Shown: positions 28,419-39,179 of the stretch, piece after piece
Position numbering within the stretch: the stretch's first letter is position 1
Layout of the letters: each line of letters opens with the position of its first letter
From: Brevundimonas albigilva
GTDB taxonomy: Bacteria; Pseudomonadota; Alphaproteobacteria; Caulobacterales; Caulobacteraceae
Assembly (NCBI RefSeq): GCF_023503965.1
Contig: NZ_CP097298.1
Coordinates: 1,443,001-1,507,000 of the forward strand
DNA: 64,000 nt
Direction of reading: 5' to 3'
Notes under the pieces: generated by a model
The model's database searches: none
What the model saw: the letters and a program-made list of their open reading frames with translations, nothing else
What the model was told of the DNA's origin: nothing
Position numbers and translations under genes: made by a program

Positions 28419-31259
28419 TCAGTCGCCCGAGGCGGAGCGCACCTCGACCGGCAGGCCCAGGGCGTCCAGCTGCGGCTTGACCACCGAGGCGTCGCCCACG
28501 ACCACCCAGACGAAGCGCGACGGGTCGATCGCGGCCTTGGCCGCGGCGTCCATCTGATCCGCCGTCAAGGCGTTGGTGCGCGCCGCCACGGTTTCGGGAT
28601 AGTCGTCCGGGCGGCCCAGCATGTCGTTGGTCCGCAGCGCCCCCAGGACGGCGCCCGAGGTCTCGTAGCTGCCGGCCAGACGGCGGGTGTTGCCGTTGAC
28701 GGTCCGTTCCAGTTCGGCGGAGGTCACGCCCTTGCCGCCGCTCAGGAAGTCGTTGAACTGGGCGTTCAGGGCGGCGATGGCCGGGCCGGTCTGGTCGGCC
28801 TGGACCGGGGCGGTGACCAGATAGGGCACGCGGTGCTCGAAGCCGGCGACCGAGGCGTTGACCCCGTAGGACCAGCCCTTGGTCTCGCGCAGGTCCGAGT
28901 TGATGCGCGACAGGAAGTCGTTGCCCAGCACGTTGTTGGCCGCGTTCAGCACCAGCAGGTCGTCCGTGCCCGAGGCGTTCAGAACCTCGCCGCCCAGGAT
29001 GTAGGACTGGGGCGACTGGGGCCGGTCGATCAGCACGATCTTGGGCGTCGCGGCCGGGATCGGGGCCGAGAAGTCCTTGACGGGCTTGACCGAGGCGGGC
29101 GGCGTCCACTGGCCGAAGTTCGCTTCCAGCAGCGGCTTGATCTCGTTGAGCGGCAGGTCCGAAACCACGAAGATCTTGGCGTTGTCCGGGCGGATCCATT
29201 GCGCATAGGCGTTCTGGATGTCGGCGCGGGTGATGGCCTTGACCGAGGCCTCGTCGCCGTTGCCGCTGAAGGGCCGGCCATAGGGGCTGTCGGCGCCGTA
29301 GATCAGCGCGGGCAGGGCCCGGTTGGCCAAGGCGGCGGGGCTGGTGCGCTCGGCGGCGATGGAGGCCAGGCGCGTGGCGCGCAGCCGCTCCAGTTCCGCC
29401 GCGTCGAAGGTCGGACGCCGCACCACGTCGGCCAGCAGGGCGACCGACGACGCCAGGTTCGGGGTGACGGCGCTCAGCGACACCACCGACCGGTCCATCG
29501 AGGAGCCGGTCGAGATGCCGGCGCCCAGGGTTTCCTCCGCCTCGGCCAGCTGCGTGGCGTTACGGCCAGCCGCCCCTTCGTCCATCAGGTCCATCATCAG
29601 GGTCTGGACGCCCAGCTTGCCGGCGTCGTCCGCCGCCAGGCCCGCGTCGAAGTCGACCGCGATCTTGGTGGCCGGCACGGCGTCGCGATGGGCGTAAACG
29701 ACCTCCATGCCGTTCGACAGGCGGGTGCGCTCCACCGCCGGGAAGTCGACGTTGGACACGGCGCCGATCTCGGGCTTGGCCATCCGCGCCACGCGCTCGA
29801 TCGGCGGGGCGGGGGTGTGGTTGGCGCCCGACGGCGCTTCCGCCGCCTCCTGATAGGCTTCGCGTTCGCCCGGCAGGGTGGTCAGGGTGTAGGCCGGACG
29901 GGTCAGCCACTTCTGCATGGCCGCCTGGACCTGGGCCGGCGTCACCGCCGCATAGGCCTGCAGCTCCTTCTTGTAGTGCTCGGGATCGCCCGCATAGAGC
30001 TGGCCCTCGGCCAGGGCCACGGCCTTGCCGCCGAAGCCGCCGACCTGTTCCAGGCCCTGCACGGTGCGCGAGACGTACTGGGTCTTGACCCGTTCGACCT
30101 CCTCGGCCGTCGGGCCGTCGGCGATCAGGCCGTTCAGGATCTCGCGGGCCCGCGCCTCGACGGCGGCGGGGTCTTCGCCGGGCTTCACGTTCAGGGTGAT
30201 GTCGAACATGCCCACGCGGTGGAAGGCGCCGTTCGAGGCGCTGACGGAAACGGCGGTCTGCTCGCCGCGCACCAGTTCGTTGTCCAGGCGCGAGCTGGCC
30301 AGGCCGCCCAGCACCGAGGCGCCGACGCTCAGCGGCACGCTGTCGGGATCCAGCATTCCGGGCACGGCCCAGTTGATCGAGACCTGGGCGTTGGCCACGC
30401 GGTCGTGGGTCGTCTCGTGGATCGGCGCGGCCAGGGTCGGGACCGGCGCCTGGGCCGGGTTGTTCACCGGGCCGCGCGGAATCGGGCCGAAGTATTTCTG
30501 GGTCAGCTCACGCGCCTTCTCGGGCGTGATGTCGCCGGCCAGGACCAGCACGGCGTTGTTCGGCCCGTAGTTGGAGCGGAACCAGTCGCGCACCGTCTCC
30601 ATCGACGCCGCGTCCAGGTCGGCCATCGAGCCGATGGTCGAGTGGCGATACGGATGGCCTTCCGGGAACAGGGCCTCCAGCACCTTGTATTCATTGAGGC
30701 CGAACGGCTGGTTGTCGCCCTGGCGCTTTTCGTTCTGGACCACGCCGCGCTGGAGATCGAGCGTCTCCTGGCTGATGGCGCCCAGCATGTAGCCCATGCG
30801 GTCGCTTTCCATGAACATCGCCTGTTCCAGCGCCGGGGTCGGGACCGTCTCGAAATAGTTGGTGCGGTCGAACCAGGTGGTGCCGTTCATGTCCGTCGCG
30901 CCCATGTTGCGCATCGGCGTGAAATAGCTGCCCGGCGCATTCTCCGACCCGCCGAACATCAGGTGCTCGAACAGGTGGGCGAAGCCGGTCTTGCCCGCCG
31001 GTTCGTCCTTGGAGCCGACGTTGTACCAGACCGACACCGCCACCACGGGCGCCTTGTGGTCCTCGTGCACCAGCACGGTCAGACCGTTGTCCAGGGTGAA
31101 CTTGGTATAGGGGATGTCCACCTCGGCGACCAGTTCGGACACCGGCGCGGCCTGGATGGCGGCCTGGGCGACGGCGGGGACCGGCGCGGAAACAAGGGCG
31201 ATCGGCGCGACCACCGCCATCAGGGCGGCGGCGGCGACGAAGGGGGCGACACGGCGCAT
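28419..31259 (-). CDS. M16 family metallopeptidase, two-domain, exported
   Basis: A 946-residue pitrilysin/insulinase-type zinc peptidase with a signal peptide in residues 1-32. The inverted zinc motif HLFEHL (HxxEH) occurs near residue 85 and the downstream Glu in LDLQRGVVQNEKRQ. The second M16 pair (from about residue 500: VERTRLSNGMEVVYAH) lacks HxxEH and is the inactive partner half, the usual architecture. I start at the ATG at 31259, where GAGGAA stands upstream and the signal sequence begins; an earlier in-frame codon at 31313 is less likely. Confidence 0.92.
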   Translation of the reverse strand: MRRVAPFVAAAALMAVVAPIALVSAPVPAVAQAAIQAAPVSELVAEVDIPYTKFTLDNGLTVLVHEDHKAPVVAVSVWYNVGSKDEPAGKTGFAHLFEHLMFGGSENAPGSYFTPMRNMGATDMNGTTWFDRTNYFETVPTPALEQAMFMESDRMGYMLGAISQETLDLQRGVVQNEKRQGDNQPFGLNEYKVLEALFPEGHPYRHSTIGSMADLDAASMETVRDWFRSNYGPNNAVLVLAGDITPEKARELTQKYFGPIPRGPVNNPAQAPVPTLAAPIHETTHDRVANAQVSINWAVPGMLDPDSVPLSVGASVLGGLASSRLDNELVRGEQTAVSVSASNGAFHRVGMFDITLNVKPGEDPAAVEARAREILNGLIADGPTAEEVERVKTQYVSRTVQGLEQVGGFGGKAVALAEGQLYAGDPEHYKKELQAYAAVTPAQVQAAMQKWLTRPAYTLTTLPGEREAYQEAAEAPSGANHTPAPPIERVARMAKPEIGAVSNVDFPAVERTRLSNGMEVVYAHRDAVPATKIAVDFDAGLAADDAGKLGVQTLMMDLMDEGAAGRNATQLAEAEETLGAGISTGSSMDRSVVSLSAVTPNLASSVALLADVVRRPTFDAAELERLRATRLASIAAERTSPAALANRALPALIYGADSPYGRPFSGNGDEASVKAITRADIQNAYAQWIRPDNAKIFVVSDLPLNEIKPLLEANFGQWTPPASVKPVKDFSAPIPAATPKIVLIDRPQSPQSYILGGEVLNASGTDDLLVLNAANNVLGNDFLSRINSDLRETKGWSYGVNASVAGFEHRVPYLVTAPVQADQTGPAIAALNAQFNDFLSGGKGVTSAELERTVNGNTRRLAGSYETSGAVLGALRTNDMLGRPDDYPETVAARTNALTADQMDAAAKAAIDPSRFVWVVVGDASVVKPQLDALGLPVEVRSASGD

Positions 31260-31408
31260 GGGCAATTCCTCGGTTTGCGAGGGATCGACCTTAGACGCCG
31301 GACGACGCGTCACAACGGGGACAGGCTTTCATGACGAAAGTTTCATCTTCGCCGCGCGGGCGGACGCTCAGTCCCGGGTCGGATCGACCTGGGACGCGTC
31401 GCCATAGG

Positions 31409-32344
31409 TCAAGGCCCCAGGAAGACGTCCTCCAGGTCCGGGTCCTCGGTCGAGATGTCGGCGATGGTCACGCCCGCCTGGCGCACGGCGGCGATGACCT
31501 GTTCGACCGACGACTGGCCCTTCTTGTAGGCCACGGCGAACGCGCCGTTCGGCCGGGCCGTCACCTCGAAGCCGGGCAGGACCGGCGGGGTCGCCTGCGG
31601 CGTCTCGGGCGTCACCACCACGTTTCGGCTGTCCAGACGTCGCAGCAGCTGCGGCGTCGGCTCGCAGGCCACGACCTCGCCCCGGTTGACGATGGCGATT
31701 GTGTCGCAGAGCTCCTGCGCCTCTTCCAGATAGTGGGTGGTCAGGACGATGGTCACGCCCTCGGCGTTGATGCGCCGGACGTAGTCCCACAGCTGGCGGC
31801 GCAGCTCGACGTCCACCCCGGCGGTCGGCTCGTCCAGGATCAGGATCGGCGGATTATGGACCAGGGCCTTGGCCACCATCAGCCGGCGCTTCATCCCGCC
31901 CGACAGCGCCCGCACATAGGCGTTGGCCTTGTCCGACAGGCCCAGCGCCGCCAGCAGTTCGTCCGAGCGCCGTTCGTTGGCCGGCACGCCGTAGAAGCCG
32001 GCCTGCACCTCCAGCGACTCGCGCGGGGTGAAGAAGACGTCGGCGACGATCTCCTGCGGCACCACGCCGATGGCGGCGGCGGCGTCGCGCGGCTCCTTGT
32101 CGATGTCGCGGCCCCAGATCCTGACCGAGCCCTCCGATTTCTTGACCACCCCGGCCAGGATGTTGATCAGGGTCGACTTGCCCGCGCCGTTGGGGCCCAG
32201 CAGGCCGAACATCGACCCGCGCGGAATGACCAGGTCGACGCCGCGCAGCGCAGTCTTGGGCGCCGCCTTCTTGGAGCCGGCGTAGGTCTTCTTCAGGCCC
32301 CGCACCTCGATGGCGTTGTCGGGCAGGGTCACGGGATCGGTCAT
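31409..32344 (-). CDS. ABC transporter ATP-binding protein (ABC-2 type)
   Basis: A 311-residue ATPase. Walker A GPNGAGKSTLI, signature LSGGMKRRLMVAKA, Walker B ILILDEPTAGVD, and a C-terminal regulatory part ending DPDLEDVFLGP. One more G near 31417 would extend it in another frame as ALTYGDASQVDPTRD, so the end may be an indel artefact. It belongs to the drug/daunorubicin-exporter-like group that pairs with an ABC-2 permease; no permease gene adjoins on this side, so substrate is unknown. Confidence 0.9.
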   Translation of the reverse strand: MTDPVTLPDNAIEVRGLKKTYAGSKKAAPKTALRGVDLVIPRGSMFGLLGPNGAGKSTLINILAGVVKKSEGSVRIWGRDIDKEPRDAAAAIGVVPQEIVADVFFTPRESLEVQAGFYGVPANERRSDELLAALGLSDKANAYVRALSGGMKRRLMVAKALVHNPPILILDEPTAGVDVELRRQLWDYVRRINAEGVTIVLTTHYLEEAQELCDTIAIVNRGEVVACEPTPQLLRRLDSRNVVVTPETPQATPPVLPGFEVTARPNGAFAVAYKKGQSSVEQVIAAVRQAGVTIADISTEDPDLEDVFLGP

Positions 32345-32449
32345 CGGCGCGCTTCGGTCGGGAAAATCAGGTCGTGCGGCGGTTTGACGCCGCCGGGCGG
32401 GCCGCATAGGTATGCGCGCGACGCCCTCCCGCCAAGAGACGAGCCCGAA

Positions 32450-32689
32450 ATGCCGCCCCGCCACCCCGATGCGATCATCCCGCCGCCCGAAGAGATCGTG
32501 GTCTCGACCAAGCGCGTGGCCTGCGACGGCGGCGGCGGCGCGCTGGGCCATCCGCTGGTCTATATGGACATGGGCGAGGACGATTTCGTGGAATGCGGCT
32601 ACTGCGACCGCCGCTTCGTCCTGTCGGCCCATCCGCACGACGAGAACGAATATCTGAGCCCGGCCGCCCGCGCGCCCGAGGCCCACTGA
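32450..32689 (+). CDS. zinc-finger (CHCC) domain protein
   Basis: A 79-residue protein with the CHCC finger: Cys in KRVACDGG, His in LGHPLVYMDM, and CGYC later, spaced as in zf-CHCC proteins related to the NDUFS6/complex I accessory subunit. The role in bacteria is presumed respiratory-chain related. Start ATG at 32450. Confidence 0.87.
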   Translation: MPPRHPDAIIPPPEEIVVSTKRVACDGGGGALGHPLVYMDMGEDDFVECGYCDRRFVLSAHPHDENEYLSPAARAPEAH

Positions 32690-32726
32690 CGGCCCGCCGA
32701 CCGCCCTTCCTCCCAGGAGCCCGCCG

Positions 32727-33167
32727 ATGCGCTACCTGCACACCATGGTCCGCGTGAAGGACCTCGACGCCTCGCTGCGTTTCTACTGCGACCTGCTGGG
32801 CCTGCAGGAGGTCCGGCGCATGGACAACGAGGCGGGGCGCTTCACCCTGGTCTTCCTGGCCGCGCCCAAGAACCTGGAGCAGTCGAAGGCGGAGCGCTGC
32901 CCCGAGGTCGAGCTGACCTTCAACTGGGACCCGGAAGACTATCAGGGCGGCCGCAACTTCGGCCACCTGGCCTACAAGGTCGACGACATCTACGCCGCCT
33001 GCCAGCGGCTGATGGACGGCGGCGTGACCGTCAACCGCCCGCCGCGCGACGGCAACATGGCCTTCGTCCGCTCGCCCGACGGCATTTCGATCGAACTGCT
33101 GCAGGAGGGCGACCCCCTGCCGCCGGCCGAGCCCTGGGCCTCCATGCCCAACACCGGGACCTGGTGA
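32727..33167 (+). CDS. gloA: lactoylglutathione lyase (glyoxalase I)
   Basis: A 146-residue VOC-fold metalloenzyme that isomerises the methylglyoxal-glutathione adduct. Ligand-bearing segments: MRYLHTMVRVKDLDASLRFY (His near residue 5), Glu in EVELTFNWDPEDY, FGHLAYKVDDIYA, and the C-terminal Glu in SPDGISIELLQEGD. AGGAG lies before the ATG. Followed by a lipoprotein gene whose ATG overlaps the stop (TGATG). Confidence 0.95.
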   Translation: MRYLHTMVRVKDLDASLRFYCDLLGLQEVRRMDNEAGRFTLVFLAAPKNLEQSKAERCPEVELTFNWDPEDYQGGRNFGHLAYKVDDIYAACQRLMDGGVTVNRPPRDGNMAFVRSPDGISIELLQEGDPLPPAEPWASMPNTGTW

Positions 33168-33778
33168 TGCGGCGGGCGGCGGCCCTGCTGGCGGCCGGAC
33201 TGACGCTCTCGGCCTGCGCCTCGACCACCGAGACCAATCCCGGCCGCACGGCGACCGAGCAGCTGCTGCTGGCCCGCGCCGCCGACCGGGCGGTGGAGGG
33301 CCTCAGCCTGCCGCTTCCCGCCGGCTCGGCGGTCTATGTCGACGAATCCTACTTCCAGGGCGAGGGCGCGCGCTATGCGATCAGCGCCATCCGCGCCGCC
33401 CTGTCCGACGCCGGCTTCCGCCTGGCCCCGAGCAAGGACGCCGCCGACGCCGTGTTCGAGATCCGCGCCGGCGCCCTGTCGCTGGAGCAGATGCGCCGCG
33501 TCTTCGGCATCCCGGAGATGCGGGTGCCGATCAACGAGACCTTCAACGTGGTCTCCCTGCCCGAACTGTCGATCTACAGCCACCGCGACCGGGTCGGCGT
33601 GGCCGAGTTCTCGGGCTTCCTCTACGAGGCCAAGACCGGCGCGCCGCTGGGCGCCGTCCTGCCGATGATCGGCAGCTATAGGATCCGCAGCCACAAGGCG
33701 ATGATGATGGTCACCTGGGGCCAGCAGCAGGCCCAGCCGGGCCAGCGCGACCCCGGCTCCAGCTGGACCGAATTCTGA
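33167..33778 (+). CDS. putative lipoprotein of unknown family
   Basis: A 203-residue secreted protein. The hydrophobic start and lipobox (LTLSACAST) at residues 12-19 predict lipid anchoring. The mature part has a repeated alpha/beta feel (VYVDESYFQGEGARYAISAI, VPINETFNVVSLPELSIY) and ends in a Gln-rich tail. It is coupled to gloA by start/stop overlap, but I see no functional link. Confidence 0.75.
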   Translation: MRRAAALLAAGLTLSACASTTETNPGRTATEQLLLARAADRAVEGLSLPLPAGSAVYVDESYFQGEGARYAISAIRAALSDAGFRLAPSKDAADAVFEIRAGALSLEQMRRVFGIPEMRVPINETFNVVSLPELSIYSHRDRVGVAEFSGFLYEAKTGAPLGAVLPMIGSYRIRSHKAMMMVTWGQQQAQPGQRDPGSSWTEF

Positions 33779-33826
33779 TCCGGTTTCCCGGCTGACGCGG
33801 GGGCTTCGCCGCCCTATGTTCCGGCC

Positions 33827-36748
33827 ATGACCGACGCCGCCGACACGCCGCCCGCCATTGAACAGGACCGGGAGCTGACCCAGGACGGGCCCGCCCTGCG
33901 GCTGTGGATGATCGACGCCTCGGCCTACATCTTTCGCGCCTACCACGCCCTGCCGCCCCTGACGCGCAAGTCCGACGGCCTGCCGGTCGGGGCGGTCCAG
34001 GGCTACTGCAACATGCTGTGGAAGCTCCTGAAGGACATGAAGGGCGCCGACGGCCCGACGCACCTGGTGGCCATCTTCGACCATTCCGAGAAGACGTTCC
34101 GCAACACCCTGTACGACCAGTACAAGGCCCACCGCCCGCCGCCGCCCGAGGACCTGATCCCGCAGTTCCCGCTGGTGCGCGAGGCGACCGCGGCCTTCGG
34201 CGTCCACTGCGTCGAACTGCCGGGCTACGAGGCCGACGACCTGATCGCCACCTACGCCTGCAAGGCGCGCGACGCGGGCGGCGAGGCGGTGATCGTCAGT
34301 TCAGACAAGGACCTGATGCAGCTGATCGGGCGCGGCGTGGTCATGTGGGATCCGATGAAGGACCGCCGCCTGGCCGAGCCGGAGGTGTTCGAGAAGTTCG
34401 GCGTCGGCCCGGAGAAGATGGTCGACCTGCAGGCCCTGATCGGCGACAGCGTCGACAACGTCCCCGGCGCCCCCGGCATCGGCCCCAAGACGGCCGCCCA
34501 GCTGCTGGACGAATACGGCGACCTGGACACGCTGCTGGCCCGCGCCGGCGAGATCAAACAGCCCAAGCGCCGCCAGACCCTGATCGACTTCGCCGACCAG
34601 ATCCGCCTGTCGCGCGAACTGGTGCGCCTGACCTGCGACGCCCCGGCGCCCGAGGCCGTCGACGACTTCGCGGTCAAGGATCCGGACCCGCAGACCCTGT
34701 CCGAATTCCTCGACAAGATGGAGTTCCGCTCGCTGGCCCGGCGCGTCGGGGACGGCAAGGCCGAGGCGACCGAGACCTCCGCCTTCGCGCCCAAGCGCGC
34801 GCCCAACCTGTCGGCCCCGGTCGCCAGCCCGCGCTATGCGCCCAAGGAGGTCGCCGCGCCGTCCGAGCCGCACGTCTTCGACCTGGACGCCTATGAATGC
34901 GTGCAGACCGAGGAGGCGCTGGACCGCTGGATCGAACGCGCGCGAGGCCGGCGTCGTCGGCCTGGACACCGAGACCGACGCCCTGTCGGCCACCCATGCG
35001 GGCCTGTGCGGCGTGTCGCTGGCGCTGGGGCCGAACGACGCCTGCTACATTCCCCTGACCCACGAGCACGAGCCGGCGGCGAACGCCGGCGGGCTGGACT
35101 TCGGCGGCGAGGCCGACACGCGCGAACCGCTGACCCAGCTGGACAAGCCGACAACCCTGGCCAAGTTGAAGACCCTGCTGGAGGATCCGTCGGTCCTCAA
35201 GGTGCTGCAGAACGCCAAGTACGACGTCGCCGTCTTCGCCCGGCGCGGCATCCGCGTCGCCCCCTACGACGACACCCTGCTGCTGTCGTATGTGCTGGAG
35301 GGCGGCCTGCACGGCCACGGCATGGACGAGCTGGCGCGCCTGCACCTGGGCCACGAGCCGATCGCCTTCAAGTCGGTGGCCGGGACGGGCAAGAGCCAGA
35401 AGTCGTTCAAGCACGTGCAGCTGGCCCCCGCGACGCAATATGCGGCCGAGGACGCCGACGTGACGCTGCGCCTGTGGCGCATCCTGAAGCCCCGCCTGGC
35501 CCGCGAGGGCCTGTCCACCGTCTATGAGACGCTGGAACGGCCGATGCCGACCGTCCTGGCCGACATGGAGCTGGCCGGCGTGCGTGTCGATCCCGACCGG
35601 CTGAAGCGGCTGTCCTCGGAGTTCGGCCTGCGCATGGCCGAGCTGGAGCAGCAGGCGCACGAGATCGCCGGCCGCCCCTTCAACGTCGGCTCGCCCCGCC
35701 AGATCGGCGAAATCCTGTTCGGAGAGTTGAACCTGCCCGGCGGCAAGAAGACCGCCAGCGGCCAATGGGGCACCGACGCCAGCGTGCTGGAGGAGCTGGC
35801 CCTCACCCACGACCTGCCCCGCGCCATCCTGGACTGGCGCCAGCTGTCCAAGCTGAAGGGCACCTACACCGACGCCCTGACCGCCGCGGCCGATCCCGCC
35901 ACCGACCGGGTCCACACCTCCACCACCAGCTGGCGGCCGCCTCGACCGGCCGGCTGGCCAGTTCCGATCCCAACCTGCAGAACATCCCGATCCGCACCGA
36001 GACCGGCCGCGAGATCCGCCAGGCCTTCATCGCCGCGCCCGGCCATGTGCTGATCAGCGCCGACTACAGCCAGATCGAGCTGCGCCTCCTGGCCCACATC
36101 GGCGACATCCCCGAGCTGAAGCGCGCCTTCAAGGCCGGGCTGGACATCCACGCGGCCACGGCTTCGGAGATGTTCGGCGTCCCCGTCGAGGGCATGCCGT
36201 CCGAGACCCGTCGCCGCGCCAAGGCGATCAACTTCGGCATCGTCTACGGCATCTCGGCCTTCGGCCTGGCCGCCCAGCTGGGCATCGACCAGGGCGAGGC
36301 GGGGGCCTACATCAAGACCTATTTCGAGCGCTTCCCCGGCATCCGCGGCTACATGGACCGGACCAAGGCCGAGGTGCGACAGGCGGGCTTCGTCTCCACC
36401 GTCTTCGGCCGCCGCATCCACATCCCGGCCATCCACTCCAAGTCCGGGGCCGAGCGCCAGTTCGGCGAGCGCGCGGCCATCAACGCCCCGATCCAGGGCG
36501 CCGCCGCCGACATCATCCGCCGCGCCATGATCCGCATGCCGGGCGCCCTGACGGACGCGGGCCTGTCCACCCGCATGTTGCTGCAGGTCCACGACGAACT
36601 GGTCTTCGAAGCCCCCGAAGCCGAGGCCGAGGCCGCCATCGCCGTGATCAAGCGCGTCATGGAGACCGCCGCCGAACCCGCCGTCGCCCTGAGCGTCCCG
36701 CTGGACGTCGAAGCCCGCGCCGCCGCCAACTGGGACGAGGCGCACTGA
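33827..36748 (+). CDS. polA: DNA polymerase I, two frame breaks (near 34941 and 35920)
   Basis: Repair and Okazaki-processing polymerase, about 974 residues. The 5'-3' exonuclease (about 25-310) has YEADDLIATYACKARDAGG and DSVDNVPGAPGIGPKTAAQL. The frame then breaks in a CGCGCGCG run; the 3'-5' exonuclease follows with GLDTETDALS. A second break (one T missing in TCCTACCACCAG-like sequence) precedes GRLASSDPNLQNIPIR. The polymerase domain is complete: motif A ADYSQIELRLL, motif B RRRAKAINFGIVYG, motif C LLQVHDELVF. Two independent breaks in so important a gene argue for assembly errors. Confidence 0.95.
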
Positions 36749-36845
36749 GGCGCCGACGCCGGGCGCGTCGCGCGAGAACAACCTCTGGATTCATGATCCC
36801 GCAACCCTGCGGTGCCAACATGGCGTCGAAGATCGGGGGATCGTC

Positions 36846-39179
36846 ATGTTTCGCGTCATCGAATGCGTCTGGGTTCAACATGACCGCCTGACCGTCCTGA
36901 TGGCGGCGGCGATCTGGGCCGTCGGAAGCCTGGCCTTCTTCCTGGCGCTGGCCCACGCACGCGAGTGCGGGCCCCAGCGGCGCGCCGGATGGCTGGCGAT
37001 TGGCGGACTGGCCGGCGGCGTCGGCGTCTGGGCGACCCATTTCGTCGCCATGCTGGCCTACGACGGCGGCGTCGCCATCGACTACGACCCGTTTCTGACC
37101 ACCCTTTCCGCCAGCATGGCCGTGGCCGGTTTCTGGCTGGCGCTCAGAGTGCTCGGCGATCTGCGGCCGATCCGTTGCCTGGGCGCGGCGGTCGTCGCGG
37201 TCACGGCAGTGGCCGCGATGCACTTCACCGGCATGGCCGCCATGCGCGTGGCCGCGCACATCCGATACGAGACGGGGCCGATCGCCGCGGGCGGGCTCAT
37301 CGCCCTGGCCCTGTTCGCCGCGGCCTTCCTCGGCTTTGCGCGCTTTCCGGGCTGGCGCGGCGTCGCGATCGGCTCGGCGTGCGCCGTCCTGTCCGTGTGC
37401 ACGCTCCATTTCACGGCGATGGACGCGACCGTGCTGATCCCCGACCCCGCCCTGCCCTTCGTCGCCTCGGGCGGCGCCCGGTCGTGGCTGATCGGCGCGA
37501 CCGTGGGCGCCGCCGCCGTCCTGATCGCCCTGACGGTGACGGCGACGCTGATCGACCGGCACCTGACCGACCTGCGCGGCCTGGCCCAGGCCACGCTGGA
37601 GGGGCTGGCCATCCTGCGCGACGGCGTGATCGTGGAGACCAACGATCGCTTCGCGGAGCTGGTCGGGCGGGACCCCTCGCGCCTGATCGGCGTCGGCGCC
37701 GACAAGGTTCTGGCGGCCGCCGACGGCCTGCCGATGGCGAGCGCGCGCGAAAAGCCCGTGGAAGCGGCCCTGCGCCAGGACGACGCCGATCGCATCTTCG
37801 AGGTGGCGTCGCACCTGATCGAGTATCGCGGACGCCCGTCGCAGGTCCTGGCGGTCCGCGACCTGACCGAGACCAAGGCGGCCCAGCGCCGCATCGAACA
37901 CCTGGCCCGTCACGACGGCCTGACCGACCTGCCCAACCGCACCCTGTTCCAGGAGCGGCTGGAGCACGCCCTGACCCGTGCGGCGCGGACCGAGGAAGCG
38001 CTGGCGGTCCTGGCGCTGGACCTGGACCGGTTCAAGGCGGTCAACGACATCTTCGGCCACGCCGAGGGCGACCGGGTGCTGAAGTCCGTGGCCGACATCC
38101 TGAGGCGGTGCGTGCGCGCCAGCGACACGGTCGCGCGTCTGGGCGGCGACGAGTTCGTGGTGTTGCAGGTCGGCGCGGATCAGCCCCAGGCCGCGCAGGC
38201 CCTGGCCGATCGCATCCTGGCGGCCTTCCGCACCGAGATGGATCCGGCCCTGGACCCGACCGCCGTCGGCGTCAGCGTCGGCGTCGCCGTCCACCCCACG
38301 GACGGCCGCGACGCCGAAGCCCTGCGTCATGCGGCCGACATCGCCCTGTATCGCGCCAAGACCTCGGGACGCGGCCAGGCCGCCTTCTTCGATGCGCGGA
38401 TGGACGAGGAGGCGCGTCTGCGACGACAGCTGGAAACCGATCTGCGTCACGCCATCCTGCGCCGTCAGCTGCGCCTGGACTACCAGCCCCTGGTCCGCAC
38501 CGCCGACGGCGAGCTGTCCGGCTACGAGGCGCTGCTGCGCTGGGACCACCCCGAGCGCGGCGCGGTGGGGCCGGACGACTTCATCCCGATCGCCGAGGAG
38601 ACGGGGGCGATCATAACCATCGGGGAGTGGGTCCTGCGCGAGGCCTGCCGCGAAGCGGCGCGGTGGCCCGATCATCTTCAGGTGGCGGTCAATGTCTCGC
38701 CGGTGCAGTTCCAGGTCGCCACGCTGGCCGATCTGGTGGCGTCGGCCCTGTCCGAAAGCGGCCTGGACCCAAGCCGGCTGGAGCTGGAGATCACCGAAAG
38801 CGCCCTGCTGAAGGAGCGCGCGAGCACCGTCGCCACCCTGCACCGGATCAAGGCGCTGGGCGTCAGCGTGGTCATGGACGACTTCGGCACGGGCTATTCG
38901 TCGCTCAGCAATCTGCAGAGCTTCCCGTTCGACAAGATCAAGATCGATCGCAGCTTCATCGCCAGCATGGAGGACGACGCCGCGGCCCGATCGATCGTGC
39001 GCGCGATCGTCGGCATCGGCCGCAGCCTGGACCTTCCCATCGTCGCGGAGGGCGTCGAGACCGAGGCCCAGCGTCGCCTGGTCCTGGAGGAAGGCTGCGC
39101 CAACGCCCAAGGCTTCTTCTTCGGCAGGCCGGGGCGGGTCGCCTTGCCCCGCGTCCTGCCCGGCATACGGTTCGGCTAG
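36846..39179 (+). CDS. MHYT-PAS-GGDEF-EAL cyclic-di-GMP regulatory protein
   Basis: A 777-residue inner-membrane protein. The N terminus has seven hydrophobic segments and three MHYT-type motifs (ATHFVAM, AMHFTGMAAM, TLHFTAMDA), which probably bind metal and sense gases or redox state. A short PAS-like region (ILRDGVIVETNDRFAELVG) follows. The cyclase motif is GGDEF near residue 435, and the phosphodiesterase motif EALLRW near 560 with DDFGTGYSSLSNL. Both catalytic motifs look intact, so it may make or degrade c-di-GMP. Frame intact. Confidence 0.95.
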   Translation: MFRVIECVWVQHDRLTVLMAAAIWAVGSLAFFLALAHARECGPQRRAGWLAIGGLAGGVGVWATHFVAMLAYDGGVAIDYDPFLTTLSASMAVAGFWLALRVLGDLRPIRCLGAAVVAVTAVAAMHFTGMAAMRVAAHIRYETGPIAAGGLIALALFAAAFLGFARFPGWRGVAIGSACAVLSVCTLHFTAMDATVLIPDPALPFVASGGARSWLIGATVGAAAVLIALTVTATLIDRHLTDLRGLAQATLEGLAILRDGVIVETNDRFAELVGRDPSRLIGVGADKVLAAADGLPMASAREKPVEAALRQDDADRIFEVASHLIEYRGRPSQVLAVRDLTETKAAQRRIEHLARHDGLTDLPNRTLFQERLEHALTRAARTEEALAVLALDLDRFKAVNDIFGHAEGDRVLKSVADILRRCVRASDTVARLGGDEFVVLQVGADQPQAAQALADRILAAFRTEMDPALDPTAVGVSVGVAVHPTDGRDAEALRHAADIALYRAKTSGRGQAAFFDARMDEEARLRRQLETDLRHAILRRQLRLDYQPLVRTADGELSGYEALLRWDHPERGAVGPDDFIPIAEETGAIITIGEWVLREACREAARWPDHLQVAVNVSPVQFQVATLADLVASALSESGLDPSRLELEITESALLKERASTVATLHRIKALGVSVVMDDFGTGYSSLSNLQSFPFDKIKIDRSFIASMEDDAAARSIVRAIVGIGRSLDLPIVAEGVETEAQRRLVLEEGCANAQGFFFGRPGRVALPRVLPGIRFG

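Noticed and set aside
28833..31334. An 833-codon open frame opposite the M16 peptidase
   Set aside because: Antisense shadow of a gene with intact HxxEH motif and signal peptide; no motifs in the shadow.
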